Source: Bacillus sp. SLBN-46 (lineage in GTDB: Bacteria > Bacillota > Bacilli > Bacillales > Cytobacillaceae). Taken from it: a stretch of DNA of 64,000 bases. Positions 1 through 8,032 of the stretch are shown piece after piece. The stretch's first letter is position 1, and every line of letters starts with the position of its first letter. A model generated the notes under the pieces. The model saw nothing but the letters and a program-made list of their open reading frames with translations, did no database searches and had not been told where the DNA came from. Position numbers and translations under genes: made by a program. The stretch lies in the NCBI RefSeq assembly GCF_031453555.1, contig NZ_JAVIZM010000001.1, forward strand, positions 1,060,001 through 1,124,000. The letters are read 5' to 3'.

Positions 1-87
1 GCCTGGTAGAGTAGAAAATGCAAATATTCCACCCCCAATTAAGACAAAATAAGCCCAAATTGGGTTTGTTATCTCTGTCTGTTTCAT
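1..87 (-). CDS. N-terminal fragment of a small membrane protein (runs off the window)
   Basis: The reverse strand opens with an ATG at 87 preceded by an AGGGG ribosome binding site. It reads 29 codons to the window edge without a stop, beginning MKQTEITNPIWAYFVLIGGG. The polar N-terminus is followed by a hydrophobic stretch that looks like the start of a transmembrane helix. The family cannot be identified from so little sequence. The start is supported by the ribosome binding site only. Confidence 0.5.
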   Translation of the reverse strand, partial: MKQTEITNPIWAYFVLIGGGIFAFSTLPG

Positions 88-267
88 TACATATTCCCCT
101 TAAAAATAATAGAATTCCACCCTATATTATAAAAAAATTAAGTGGGGAAAAATAGTATTTATATAAAATAATGGAGGGAATCATTCGGTTTTTTTTGTAA
201 AAAGTGAATGATAAAGCATACATGGTTCAAACTAACAAAAAGTAGGTTGAACTGAGGAGAGATTAAC

Positions 268-1257
268 ATGCCTGAAATGCCAGCTTTAGCGTCATCTGAG
301 ATCGGAACATTATGGATGACCTATCAACAAAAGACGATGATTAAACATATGTTAGAGTACTTTATCGAAAAAGCAGACGACCAAGATGCCAAAACAATTA
401 TGACAAATTTACATGAAGAGATTGGTCCATATATTGAACAGATTGTTCAACTGTATCAAAGTGAAGGAATCCCTGTGCCAATTGGATTTACGGACCAAGA
501 TGTAAATAAAGAGGTACCGAAGCTCTATGATAATGGTTTTGATATCATGTTTGTCCGGATGATTAAAGAAATCAGTATGGCGATGCATACACTAAATATA
601 ACGATGTCCTATCGTGATGATGTGATTCAAATGTATATGGACCTTACGAGTATGACTCAAAAATATTATCATCAATGTACCAAATATCTGCTGGAAAAGG
701 GATTAATTCCCCGTTCACCGTATGTTTCAACCACGAAAGATGTGGAGTTTGTCAAAGATACCAACTATTTAGGTGGATTTAACCCGATTAGTGGGAAACG
801 CTCTCTCAACACGGTTGAACTGGCAAATATTTATCATGCCATCGAATCCAATGTGACGGGGATGCAAATGATTTACGGATTTGCTCAATGTGCTGAAAAA
901 AAGGATGTGCGTAAATTTTTCACAAAGGGTGGAGAGATGGCAGCAGCCATCATTAAAGAGATGGGTGAGGTCCTATTAGAAAATAATATTCCCGTTCCAT
1001 CAACTGCGGGTGGGAACATCACTGCCTCAACCCTTGCGCCCTTCTCAGATAAAATCATGATGTACTGCGTCAGTCTGTTCTGTGGTTTTTCTTTAGGAGG
1101 CAACTCAGTAGGCACGGCATTTAGTTTACGGAATGATTTGCCGGTGAAATTGTCGATCTTCATGAAAGATATTTTCGAATATGCGCATGAGGGTGCCAAA
1201 ATCATGATTAAGCACGGATGGATGGAAGAGCCTCCACAAACAGTGAAACAAAAATAA
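268..1257 (+). CDS. DUF3231 family protein, duplicated helical domain
   Basis: This 329-residue protein has two related all-helical halves, roughly residues 8-160 and 185-320. Each begins with a motif of the EIGTLW / ELANIY type and carries the pattern of a four-helix bundle. This matches the DUF3231 family, which is common in spore-forming Bacillaceae and has no settled biochemical role. No signal peptide or membrane segment is evident. The ATG follows GAGGAGAG at a good distance. It is monocistronic, and a hairpin shared with the converging downstream gene ends it. Function is unknown; a ferritin-like or spore-associated role is only a guess from fold type and taxonomic distribution. Confidence 0.85.
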   Translation: MPEMPALASSEIGTLWMTYQQKTMIKHMLEYFIEKADDQDAKTIMTNLHEEIGPYIEQIVQLYQSEGIPVPIGFTDQDVNKEVPKLYDNGFDIMFVRMIKEISMAMHTLNITMSYRDDVIQMYMDLTSMTQKYYHQCTKYLLEKGLIPRSPYVSTTKDVEFVKDTNYLGGFNPISGKRSLNTVELANIYHAIESNVTGMQMIYGFAQCAEKKDVRKFFTKGGEMAAAIIKEMGEVLLENNIPVPSTAGGNITASTLAPFSDKIMMYCVSLFCGFSLGGNSVGTAFSLRNDLPVKLSIFMKDIFEYAHEGAKIMIKHGWMEEPPQTVKQK

Positions 1258-1290
1258 GCCCGCTGTCCCGATGAAATATTGAGTAAAGTA

Positions 1291-1330
1291 AAAGAAGTAA
1301 GCTCCGCTACTGCTGGGAGCTTACTTCTTT
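1291..1330. terminator. Bidirectional terminator, DUF3231 gene / DUF6241-like gene
   Basis: A perfect 15-bp stem (1291-1305 with 1316-1330) encloses a 10-base loop, with A/T-rich flanks on both sides. It sits between two convergent genes, and the stop codon of the leftward gene lies in the loop. Confidence 0.85.
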
Positions 1331-1876
1331 TGCGATGTCATCACCAAAATTATTTAAGATAAAGGTTTCTTCTTCGGCTTTACTTAAGATGCCGTGGGCT
1401 TGCCCGACAGTACCGCCTTGATATTGCCAGAAATAATTGTGGTCGTCATCGACTGCCGCAAAATTTTCTGCCTTCCATTTTTCAAGAATAGCCAGCAATT
1501 GGTCTTTTCGGTCATAATCACTGTTATTCACAATCTCATACACGCGATTAATGGTGTCAGGCACCATAGGAATGGCTCCCCATTTTTCGTCAGCCTTCAC
1601 TTTTTGGTGCGTCATCTTGTGCATTACTTCAATGACTTTATATTCGGAGCTGCTGTTGTCAATGCCGATATCGTATTGAACGCCGCCAATTTTATCTGTC
1701 TGTTCACTTTCCTCATTCTTAGGAGAAGTAGAGTTATCCACAGCTTCCGCATCTACATGCTCTTGTTTGCTTCCGGAAACGGCCTCGCTGTTGATAAATT
1801 TATAGGTTCCATAGAATCCACCTAGTAAAACAGCGAAAACAATGGCTGTAACAATCAAAATTTTCTTCACAACCAT
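1307..1876 (-). CDS. Membrane-anchored protein, DUF6241-like
   Basis: This 189-residue protein starts with one transmembrane segment (about residues 5-27), then a Ser/Glu/Lys-rich linker (about 30-62) and a conserved C-terminal domain. That domain has short motifs such as GGVQYDIG, MTHQKV and FWQYQGGTVG. The layout and motifs resemble DUF6241 proteins of Bacillus, which have no known function. The protein is probably exposed outside the membrane with the N-terminus inside. AAGGGGGATGGTTGTG precedes the start. It is a single gene whose stop lies inside the shared terminator hairpin. The family assignment is from memory of the pattern and should be checked. Confidence 0.7.
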   Translation of the reverse strand: MVVKKILIVTAIVFAVLLGGFYGTYKFINSEAVSGSKQEHVDAEAVDNSTSPKNEESEQTDKIGGVQYDIGIDNSSSEYKVIEVMHKMTHQKVKADEKWGAIPMVPDTINRVYEIVNNSDYDRKDQLLAILEKWKAENFAAVDDDHNYFWQYQGGTVGQAHGILSKAEEETFILNNFGDDIAKEVSSQQ

Positions 1877-1931
1877 CCCCCTTTTATGCCTGTTTTTTAC
1901 TAAATTTCCTTTTATTTTACATGATTCTTGT

Positions 1932-1963
1932 AAAAAAAGCTTGTAGGAGGGTCTACAAGCTTT
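1932..1963 (-). terminator. Terminator of the RocB-like gene
   Basis: On the reverse strand an 11-bp perfect stem (1953-1963 with 1936-1946) is followed by a run of U residues, just after the stop of the leftward M20 peptidase gene. Confidence 0.85.
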
Positions 1964-1968
1964 AGAGA

Positions 1969-3621
1969 TTATTTGTTTAAAAGCTTTTGAATGACAAGGT
2001 TGGTTAGGTTTGGAACGACTTCTAGTGAGTAGGTCATTTCCATCCGCTCCAATTTCTTGTGTGCATCTAAGCCGTATGGTCCGATGTTGATGACCGGTAC
2101 ATTGATGTCGCGGATGTCTTGATAATCCACAAAGAGCTTCGTGCCCCAGCCTGGATTATTGTTCGTTTCGGCCTTAATGCCTGCTTCATCATCACTCAGG
2201 GCGACAAAACTCATATCCGAGATATAAGGGAAGAAGTTTCGCGTCACAATCGGATGTGGATAGTGCGGCTGCATTTCTTCCACCGCTTCATCCAACGCAT
2301 GAATCAAGTTCAATTCATCCTCTGTTTTTCCGCTCAATTCAATCCTTGGAGAATATAAGGACGAGTAAAATAGAATAATCGCCGGGCTCTTATCCTTCAT
2401 CCAATTCCACGCTTCCTCTACCACTCTCGCTGCAAACATGCGTGTATCTAATTCCGTATTATTTAAAAGCTTCTCTTTAAACTCATTCATATGTGCAGTG
2501 AACGTTTCGCCGTTCTCAGCCACCAATAATTGCTCCATTTCCTCGTACGTCATGACCCTCGGATTCCAAGGATGCTGAACATAGGGTTCCCCACTCAATG
2601 CACTGTACTGCTTATATCTTTCTTCAAAAGAAGTCAGGGCATTAGTAAAAGCGATATGAGCCTGTTCTCTTAATTTTTCAAGCACGTCCTTTGGAGACCA
2701 AGAGTGGATAAAGAAATTGTAATAGACATAAGCAGATAAAGCCGTTTGAACTGTATATGACGGCTTTAAATCCATTTGCTTTAACGAAACAGGCGGCACG
2801 GTCGTCTCGCCAAACGCTTCGTTACAAAGCTCTGGGTTGTAATTGATTTGTCTCGTCAGTTCGGCCGCGATAAAGTTAGGATCTAGCCCCTCAAAGGCTG
2901 AGCCTACATGTGTTTCTGCCCCTGTAATAAAAAACGACGGCAGTAATTTTCCGACAGTTCCCTTATAGATATACCGATTGTCATCGCCTTCATAGCGCGG
3001 CGCCACGAAATCGGCATTAATCGCAGCGGAATAGGCGAAACCATGTTCATTTTTCCAGCGTTTCAATGTTTTTAACGCAGAAAGAACACCGTGTGAGCTG
3101 TCTTCCTCATCACATTCTGCTAAAAGAACCAGGTTTCCGTCTAATTCCTCAGGGTGTTCCGAGTAATATTTTAAGAGATAGAGATGACTAGCGACTCCGC
3201 TTTTCATGTCAAGGACGCCACGACCAAACAGCCAATCTCCCGACTGTAAATGTTTTTGTGCAGAAGCGGGCAGATCCTCTTTTTTCAGGGAGTCCATTAG
3301 CTCCTCGGGATAGCAGGCCTGATCTTTCAAGTGAGTAAAATCATCAATTCCGACTGTGTCCGTATGACCCATTAGGATGACGGTCCGATTGCTTGTGCCC
3401 TTTGTTCCTTTGACAAACGCCAGCACATTATAGCGCTCTTGATTGTCATTGTGGGTCTGTTCTAAAACAAGCTGGCCTGGATTTTCTGAAAAATAGGGCC
3501 ATGAGGAAATCATTGCATATAAAGCCTGGGCAATAGCTTTTTCGCCATAAGTATTTACGACACTTTCAATGTTTACGAGCTGTTTCGTGAATGCCAGTAC
3601 ATCTTCTCGACATTGCAACAT
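1969..3621 (-). CDS. rocB: RocB-like M20-family amidohydrolase
   Basis: This is a metallopeptidase-fold protein of the M20 family, RocB subgroup, linked in B. subtilis to arginine and ornithine utilisation. Visible M20 signatures are MGHTDTVG (metal-binding His and Asp), GRGVLDMKSG (bridging Asp) and LLAECDEEDSS (acidic catalytic pair). The chosen start at 3621 gives 550 residues and places LVNIESV about 15 residues from the N-terminus, as is usual; AAGGTTAGG lies upstream. An in-frame ATG at 3708 would add 29 residues that look unlike the family. The exact substrate of RocB is not established. The gene next door is an amino acid importer under lysine control, which suggests a cationic amino acid theme. 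Confidence 0.8.
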   Translation of the reverse strand: MLQCREDVLAFTKQLVNIESVVNTYGEKAIAQALYAMISSWPYFSENPGQLVLEQTHNDNQERYNVLAFVKGTKGTSNRTVILMGHTDTVGIDDFTHLKDQACYPEELMDSLKKEDLPASAQKHLQSGDWLFGRGVLDMKSGVASHLYLLKYYSEHPEELDGNLVLLAECDEEDSSHGVLSALKTLKRWKNEHGFAYSAAINADFVAPRYEGDDNRYIYKGTVGKLLPSFFITGAETHVGSAFEGLDPNFIAAELTRQINYNPELCNEAFGETTVPPVSLKQMDLKPSYTVQTALSAYVYYNFFIHSWSPKDVLEKLREQAHIAFTNALTSFEERYKQYSALSGEPYVQHPWNPRVMTYEEMEQLLVAENGETFTAHMNEFKEKLLNNTELDTRMFAARVVEEAWNWMKDKSPAIILFYSSLYSPRIELSGKTEDELNLIHALDEAVEEMQPHYPHPIVTRNFFPYISDMSFVALSDDEAGIKAETNNNPGWGTKLFVDYQDIRDINVPVINIGPYGLDAHKKLERMEMTYSLEVVPNLTNLVIQKLLNK

Positions 3622-3736
3622 ACGCCTAACCTTCTTTTCTAGTAATTTGGAAGTTTGGTATTTTAGAAAAATGTATCTCAAGAAAGAAAACCCGTCAAGG
3701 TTTTTCATTTGGATGTAAATTCCATCAAAAATATTA

Positions 3737-3765
3737 TTGCATTTGTTAGAATACTTTTATATACT
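3737..3765 (+). promoter_or_regulatory. Sigma-A-type promoter for the lysine-riboswitch transcript
   Basis: TTGCAT (3737-3742) and TATACT (3760-3765) are separated by exactly 17 bp and lie about 50 bases upstream of the riboswitch aptamer. Confidence 0.7.
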
Positions 3766-3815
3766 AAAAAAAGTTTCGTCAAACTAAATATAAAAATCCT
3801 CGTCTTTAAGCATTA

Positions 3816-3996
3816 GATGGGGTAGAGGTCGCGATTTTTATAAGTATCCTATGGGAGATTCAGTGAAATCTATGAAAATAGGAAAAAGGATCAATCGCCG
3901 AAGCTTCTGAAATCACTTTTTTCAGAAAGCTGGGTCTGCACTCGAATAGGGGCAGAACTGTCACAGTTCCTTGGAATTGTGGAGAACTATCTTCGC
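3816..3996 (+). promoter_or_regulatory. Lysine riboswitch (L box) aptamer
   Basis: The leader has the conserved blocks of the lysine riboswitch in order: GGTAGAGGTCGCGA near 3821, AGTATCC near 3842, the ATCGCCGAAGC core near 3892, AGCTGGGTCTGCACT near 3929, and GGAGAACTATC near 3981, which can pair with GGTAG to close helix P1. Known L boxes repress lysine biosynthesis or transport genes when lysine is plentiful. This one precedes an amino acid ABC transporter, so it implies that the importer carries lysine or is controlled by its level. Confidence 0.9.
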
Positions 3997-4022
3997 CAAT
4001 GCTAATTGATGAGGGTGTATCG

Positions 4023-4058
4023 AACACCGTCATGCGCATATGTGACGGTGTTTTTTTA
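4023..4058 (+). terminator. Riboswitch-controlled transcription terminator
   Basis: ACACCGTCA (4024-4032) pairs with TGACGGTGT (4043-4051), followed by a T-tract. Upstream GGTGT at 4014-4018 can pair with ACACC at 4024-4028 and so compete with the terminator stem. This fits transcriptional attenuation by the L box. Confidence 0.85.
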
Positions 4059-4078
4059 TCAACTAGGGAGGTATATTT

Positions 4079-4876
4079 ATGAAAAAGTATGCAATTTTAT
4101 TAGCTGCAGCGATGATGTTACTTTTATCAGCATGCGGTACAGAGAAGGCTGACGGAGAAAAAGCAGCAAAAGCTAGCAGTGGCAAGAATGAATTAGTGAA
4201 AAAAGGTGCCTTAACGTTCTCTATGACTGGACAATATCCGCCGTTAAACTTTAAAAAGGACGGTAAATTAACTGGATTCGACGTTGAAATCGGAACAGAA
4301 ATTGCGAAGCGAATTGGCCTGGAAGCCAACCCTGTAACGAACCCATGGGAAACGATTATTCAAGGGTTAAAGGCGAAGAAGTATGATGCGATCATCGGAA
4401 GTATGACGGCTACACCTGAGCGTGATAAGCAGGTTGACTTCACGAATCCATATTATCTATCTGGTGCACAGATTTTTGTAGCGGAAGGCAACACAGATAT
4501 CCAATCGAAGGAAGACCTTAAGGGTAAGTCAATCGGAGTTATTCAAGCAAGCACATGGAAGGACATGGCTGAAGATTTATCTGATCAAGTCAAAGGCTAT
4601 CCAACAGACGTAAACGCTCTTCAAGACTTGGCACTTGGCCGCTTGGATGCGGTTATTACTGACAAAATTGTTGGGGTAAGTGCGAAAAATGAAAAAGGTC
4701 TAAAAATCAAAGCAATCGGTGAATTGTTGAACGAAGACCGTGTAAGCGTAGCGGTTGCTGAAGGTAATAAAGAGCTAGCTGACAAAATCAACGAAGCGAT
4801 CCAATCAATGATTGACGATGGTACGTACGAAAAAATCAGTATGAAATGGTTCAACACCAACGTAATGGAAAAGTAA
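4079..4876 (+). CDS. Amino acid ABC transporter substrate-binding lipoprotein (probable lysine/cationic)
   Basis: This 265-residue family 3 solute-binding lipoprotein has a lipobox LSAC with Cys19 as the lipidated residue. The mature domain contains the typical patterns GQYPPLNF, GFDVEIGTEIAKRIG, GSMTATPERDKQVDFT and LGRLDAVITD. It captures an amino acid outside the cell and delivers it to the permease and ATPase encoded next. GGGAGGT precedes the ATG. The L-box riboswitch directly upstream makes lysine the most likely ligand; this is inferred from regulation, since family 3 binding proteins vary in specificity. Confidence 0.9.
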   Translation: MKKYAILLAAAMMLLLSACGTEKADGEKAAKASSGKNELVKKGALTFSMTGQYPPLNFKKDGKLTGFDVEIGTEIAKRIGLEANPVTNPWETIIQGLKAKKYDAIIGSMTATPERDKQVDFTNPYYLSGAQIFVAEGNTDIQSKEDLKGKSIGVIQASTWKDMAEDLSDQVKGYPTDVNALQDLALGRLDAVITDKIVGVSAKNEKGLKIKAIGELLNEDRVSVAVAEGNKELADKINEAIQSMIDDGTYEKISMKWFNTNVMEK

Positions 4877-4883
4877 GAAATTG

Positions 4884-4912
4884 TGTCGAAGGGGGACTGT
4901 CCCCCTTTGACA
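4884..4912 (+). repeat. Intercistronic palindrome with GGGGGACTGTCCCCC core
   Basis: A hairpin with a 13-bp stem (TGTCGAAGGGGGA against TCCCCCTTTGACA, one wobble) and a CTG loop lies between the binding-protein and permease genes. It may stabilise or partly terminate the message, giving more binding protein than permease. The same core recurs at 44213. Confidence 0.6.
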
Positions 4913-4931
4913 AATTAAGGAGGTAAGCCTC

Positions 4932-5615
4932 GTGGTTTTTTTAGATAATATTATTAGTATTTTTAGTGAGCATGGAATTGCTTTTTTGAAAGCTTCTTGG
5001 ATGACAATCTCTATTACAGCGATCTCTCTATTATTTGCGATGGTGATTGGTATCATTTTTGCCGCCTTTAAGATTTCCAATAGTAAACTATTAAATCGCA
5101 TTGCCGACATCTATATTGGGATTATTCGCGGTACCCCACTGATTGTTCAAATCATGTTCTTATATTATGGACTTGCCAACATCGTGAATTTAGATAGCTT
5201 CACGGCGGGGGCATTGGCATTGGGTGTTCATGCGGGAGCGTATATTGCAGAAATTTTCAGAGGAGCGGTTCAATCAATTGACCGTGGTCAAATGGAAGCG
5301 GCCAGGTCGCTTGGAATGACCTATTCACTTGCGATGAGAAGGATTATTTTTCCGCAGGCTTTCAAAAGATCAATTCCGTCCCTTGCCAATCAGTTCATTA
5401 TAGGCTTAAAGGATTCTTCGCTAGTTGCTTATATAGCGGTAACAGACCTTTACAACACGGCTCTTAGTGTACAAGGGGAAAACTATATGCCGTTTGAAAC
5501 GTATTTTGTGGTGGGAATCTATTACTTAATTATCGTCCTTCTTTTCACATGGATTGCCAGCCGTTTGGAGAAGAAACTGGATGTTAGTAAGCCGAAGGAG
5601 GTACGTGTTGCATGA
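4932..5615 (+). CDS. Amino acid ABC transporter permease
   Basis: This 227-residue inner-membrane permease belongs to the His/Glu/Gln/Arg family (about five membrane helices). The EAA-type loop is visible as [20 protein letters not shown], which docks the ATPase. The N-terminal periplasm-to-membrane region includes [18 protein letters not shown], typical of the family. The GTG start is set by AAGGAGGT seven bases upstream. Its stop overlaps the ATPase start (ATGA), so translation is coupled. It probably dimerises and works with the lipoprotein at 4079. Confidence 0.9.
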   Translation: MVFLDNIISIFSEHGIAFLKASWMTISITAISLLFAMVIGIIFAAFKISNSKLLNRIADIYIGIIRGTPLIVQIMFLYYGLANIVNLDSFTAGALALGVHAGAYIAEIFRGAVQSIDRGQMEAARSLGMTYSLAMRRIIFPQAFKRSIPSLANQFIIGLKDSSLVAYIAVTDLYNTALSVQGENYMPFETYFVVGIYYLIIVLLFTWIASRLEKKLDVSKPKEVRVA

Positions 5616-6334
5616 TTGATGTTCGAAATCTATCAAAATCCTTTGGAAAGCTTGACGTGTTAAAGAATATTGATTTGCAAGTAAATGAACAAGAAGTGGT
5701 CGTACTGATTGGTGCCAGCGGTTCTGGAAAAAGTACGTTGCTTCGCTGTTTAAACTTTTTAGAGGTGGCTGAGCAGGGAGAGGTTACGATTGATTCTGAA
5801 AAAATTGACCTCACCAAAACGAACTTGAATAAAGTGAGAGAAAAGGTAGGAATGGTGTTTCAGCATTTCAATCTATTCCCGCATAAAACGGTGTTAGAAA
5901 ACATTATCGAAGCCCCAATTTTTGTTAGAAAAGAAACGAAAGAAGCGGCTAGTGCAAAAGCGACGGCCCTTTTGAAAAAGGTTGGCCTCGCTGATAAGGC
6001 AAACTACTATCCGGAGCAGCTGTCTGGTGGGCAAAAGCAGCGGGTGGCGATTGCAAGAGCGTTGGCGATGGAACCAAAAGTCATGCTGTTTGATGAGCCG
6101 ACTTCGGCATTGGACCCTGAGCTAGTAGGGGAAGTGCTTCAGGTTATGAAGGACCTTGCTCGCGAAGGGATGACGATGGTCATCGTTACCCATGAAATGG
6201 GGTTTGCCCGAGAAGTGGCTGACCGTGTGATCATGCTTGCGGACGGTAATATAATAGAAGAAGGACATCCAAGCGAGATATTTGTGAACCCTCAGCATGA
6301 GCGGACACAGCGGTTCTTGAATCAAATCTTATAG
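5612..6334 (+). CDS. Amino acid ABC transporter ATP-binding protein
   Basis: This 240-residue ATPase drives the importer encoded just upstream. It shows Walker [11 protein letters not shown]-loop [13 protein letters not shown], signature [15 protein letters not shown], Walker [15 protein letters not shown] and the switch His in VTHEMGFA. The FNLFPH form of the Q-loop region is typical of polar amino acid transporters (GlnQ/HisP type). The start overlaps the permease stop by four bases. It is the last gene of the three-gene L-box operon and is followed by a hairpin at 6351. Confidence 0.93.
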   Translation: MIDVRNLSKSFGKLDVLKNIDLQVNEQEVVVLIGASGSGKSTLLRCLNFLEVAEQGEVTIDSEKIDLTKTNLNKVREKVGMVFQHFNLFPHKTVLENIIEAPIFVRKETKEAASAKATALLKKVGLADKANYYPEQLSGGQKQRVAIARALAMEPKVMLFDEPTSALDPELVGEVLQVMKDLAREGMTMVIVTHEMGFAREVADRVIMLADGNIIEEGHPSEIFVNPQHERTQRFLNQIL

Positions 6335-6350
6335 GATCCCATTCAAAAAT

Positions 6351-6379
6351 GACGTGTGAATTGCCACACGTTATTTTTC
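6351..6379 (+). terminator. Terminator of the amino acid ABC operon
   Basis: GACGTGTG pairs with CACACGTT across a six-base loop and is followed by ATTTTTCC, 16 bases after the ATPase stop codon. Confidence 0.75.
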
Positions 6380-6394
6380 CATTTATTAAAGTAA

Positions 6395-6429
6395 AGGGTG
6401 CATTTCTTCAAGAAGGAGAAATGCACTTT
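6395..6429 (+). other. Stem-loop upstream of the small zinc-finger gene
   Basis: A 13-bp stem (6395-6407 with 6417-6429) encloses a nine-base loop. It lacks a clear U-tract, so it may be a second terminator or a leader structure of the downstream small gene. Confidence 0.4.
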
Positions 6430-6484
6430 AATATTGAAGTAATGTTGTAGGTTGGTTCAACAAGATAAAAGAGGGAGTTGAAAA

Positions 6485-6751
6485 ATGAAATTTAATAAAG
6501 AAGAATCTAAAAACTTAGATCATGGATATGAAGATATAATAGAGTTATCCAGGAGTTGTAAATTTTCTGACTGTACTCATATAAACGAGATTGACTGTGC
6601 AGTTAAAAAGGCAATTTCTGAAGGTACTCTTACAGTAGAAAGATTTAATAACTATTATAGTGATAAAAACGAAGCAGAATATGTTTCTAAACAAAAGAAT
6701 AAAACTAAGGCTATCGATTACATGAAACAAAGGAAACTTTTTAAAAGGTAA
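6485..6751 (+). CDS. Stand-alone RsgA-type C-terminal zinc-finger protein
   Basis: The 88-residue protein matches only the C-terminal zinc-finger domain of the ribosome small-subunit GTPase RsgA (YloQ). The segment from GYEDIIEL to AVKKAISEGTL parallels the RsgA tail, and the zinc ligands are intact as Cys25-X4-Cys30-X-His32-X5-Cys38. The OB-fold and GTPase domains are absent, and the 150 bases upstream do not encode them. It has its own ribosome binding site (AGAGGGAG) and its own terminator, so it may be an expressed separate domain. It could equally be the surviving end of a decayed paralogue. In RsgA this domain contacts 16S rRNA; whether that holds here is unknown. Confidence 0.7.
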   Translation: MKFNKEESKNLDHGYEDIIELSRSCKFSDCTHINEIDCAVKKAISEGTLTVERFNNYYSDKNEAEYVSKQKNKTKAIDYMKQRKLFKR

Positions 6752-6757
6752 ATAAAA

Positions 6758-6795
6758 AGGAAGCTAATCTTAAAAAGACTAGCTTCCTATTTTTT
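6758..6795 (+). terminator. Terminator of the zinc-finger gene
   Basis: AGGAAGCTAATCT pairs with AGACTAGCTTCCT (one mismatch) and is followed by ATTTTTTC. Confidence 0.8.
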
Positions 6796-6818
6796 CATTG
6801 GGTTCTGTTAAAATGGCC

Positions 6819-6948
6819 TGTTGATTTCCGCTCCAGGCACTTCGCTTTCCGTGGGTGTTTCGGCGAGCCTCCTCGGCGCTAGCGCCTGCGGGGTCTCCCC
6901 TGAACCATACTCCCACAGGAGTCTTCGTGCCTTCCGCTCCAATCAACA
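6819..6948. repeat. 130-bp GC-rich interspersed repeat, Bacillus intergenic type
   Basis: The element starts TGTTGATTTCCGCTCC and ends CCGCTCCAATCAACA, so TGTTGATT and AATCAACA form terminal inverted repeats. It is markedly GC-rich against its AT-rich surroundings and contains inner palindromes (GGCGCTAGCGCC; CCGTGGG with CCCACAGG). Elements with this consensus are scattered through Bacillus genomes. TTCCGCTCCA occurs near both ends in direct orientation. Any ORF across it is unlikely to be a gene. Confidence 0.75.
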
Positions 6949-6988
6949 GGGTGTAACAGTCAACACCGTTCTTTAACACAGCATTTTA

Positions 6989-7828
6989 TTACAATCTATT
7001 TTTCTCAGCCGAATCAACCGTATGTTTCAAGAGCATGGAAATGGTAACAGGGCCTACACCACCTGGGACAGGTGTGATGGCACTAGCAACCTCTAAACAT
7101 GCCTCATAATCGATATCTCCAATATTTCCTTTGTTATATCCAGCGTCGAGGACAGCAGCCCCCTCTTTAAGCCAGGAACCTTGAATAAATTTGGGTTTTC
7201 CTACCGCTGCCACCACGATATCTGCTTGTTTTAAAATGTCGGGTAGGTTTGTCGTTTTGGAATGGCATGTTGTCACCGTCGCATTTTCATTAAGAAGTAA
7301 CGCCGAAACAGGCTTACCTAAGATCGGGCTTCTTCCCACAACAACCGCATGTTTCCCTTCGACTGGAATCTTATAATAGTTGATGATTTCCATAATTGCT
7401 GCTGGCGTACAGGATGGATACTGTCCAAACCCTAATGCCGTCTGGCCGTAACCTGCACTTGTCACTCCATCTACGTCTTTTCGAATATCAATGGCTTCGA
7501 AAGCCAGGCGCTCATCGATGTGGGATGGGACCGGATGCTGCAGGAGAATCCCATGTACAGTTTCATCTTCATTTAATTCTTTGATTGCTGTTAACAATTC
7601 TTCTGTCGTTGTTTCTTCAGGCAAATGGACCCGAATTGAATGAATACCTAATTTTTCACAAGCATTCCCTTTCATTCTTACGTATGTTTCTGAGGAAGGA
7701 TCATTTCCTACTAAAATGGTGGCAAGGCACGGGATGATCCCATTATCCTTAAGCGTTTCAATTCGTCCTTTTAATTTTTCTTTGATTTCTTTAGCTACAA
7801 CAGTTCCATCTAAAATGATTTTTTCCAT
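6989..7828 (-). CDS. folD: Bifunctional methylene-THF dehydrogenase/methenyl-THF cyclohydrolase
   Basis: FolD interconverts 5,10-methylene-THF and 10-formyl-THF in the cytoplasm, supplying one-carbon units for purines and formyl-Met. The 279-residue protein shows the active-site Tyr49 and Lys53 in SETYVRMK, the substrate-loop GILLQHPVPSHID, the NADP-binding GRSPILGKPVSALL and the C-terminal PVPGGVGPVTISMLLKHT. Start 7828 is fixed by GGAGGCGAT just upstream; a longer reading from 7912 would run through the riboswitch terminator. The gene is alone behind a ZTP riboswitch, in keeping with control by the purine-pathway folate alarmone. Confidence 0.95.
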   Translation of the reverse strand: MEKIILDGTVVAKEIKEKLKGRIETLKDNGIIPCLATILVGNDPSSETYVRMKGNACEKLGIHSIRVHLPEETTTEELLTAIKELNEDETVHGILLQHPVPSHIDERLAFEAIDIRKDVDGVTSAGYGQTALGFGQYPSCTPAAIMEIINYYKIPVEGKHAVVVGRSPILGKPVSALLLNENATVTTCHSKTTNLPDILKQADIVVAAVGKPKFIQGSWLKEGAAVLDAGYNKGNIGDIDYEACLEVASAITPVPGGVGPVTISMLLKHTVDSAEKNRL

Positions 7829-7849
7829 ATTATCGCCTCCGAAAGAAAA

Positions 7850-7962
7850 TAAAAAAGAGATAAGGAAATACAACCTTATCTCTGCCCAGACGACCCGACC
7901 ATATAAGTACACAGCTTCCTTGTGGTTTTTTCCACAGATGTCGTCAGTTACTGTGACTGCTT
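7850..7962 (-). promoter_or_regulatory. ZTP riboswitch (pfl motif) with terminator, upstream of folD
   Basis: On the reverse strand CACAGT (7955-7950) pairs with GCTGTG (7915-7910) as P1, and TGTGG with CCACA across an A-rich loop as P2. ACTGACGAC pairs with GTCGTC just before the conserved CTGGGCA (7889-7883), as in the ZTP pseudoknot. A perfect 10-bp terminator stem (7883-7874 with 7865-7856) plus U-tract follows immediately. ZTP riboswitches are known upstream of folD and related one-carbon genes, where ZTP turns expression on when 10-formyl-THF is short. Confidence 0.85.
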
Positions 7963-7975
7963 TTGTTATATGAAA

Positions 7976-8003
7976 AAGATAACATAAAAAGAATAATTGT
8001 CAA
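7976..8003 (-). promoter_or_regulatory. Promoter of the ZTP-folD transcript
   Basis: On the reverse strand TTGACA (8003-7998) and TATCTT (7981-7976) are separated by 16 bp, about 15 bases before the riboswitch. Confidence 0.65.
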
Positions 8004-8032
8004 CCGTACAAGTTGGCTGTTTTTTTCTACTA

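Noticed and set aside
885..1205. 106-residue reverse ORF inside the DUF3231 gene
   Set aside because: Shadow of a well-supported gene; no ribosome binding site and no recognisable domain.
6779..6979. 66-residue reverse-strand ORF
   Set aside because: It lies almost wholly within the 130-bp interspersed repeat and starts without a ribosome binding site; its sequence is just translated repeat.
7829..7912. 28-residue N-terminal extension of FolD
   Set aside because: It would translate the riboswitch core and terminator stem; the strong GGAGGCGAT site fixes the start at 7828.
8005..8030. Possible plus-strand terminator GTCAAC/GTTGGC with T-tract
   Set aside because: No plus-strand gene ends here, and the stem is only six pairs and overlaps the folD promoter region.
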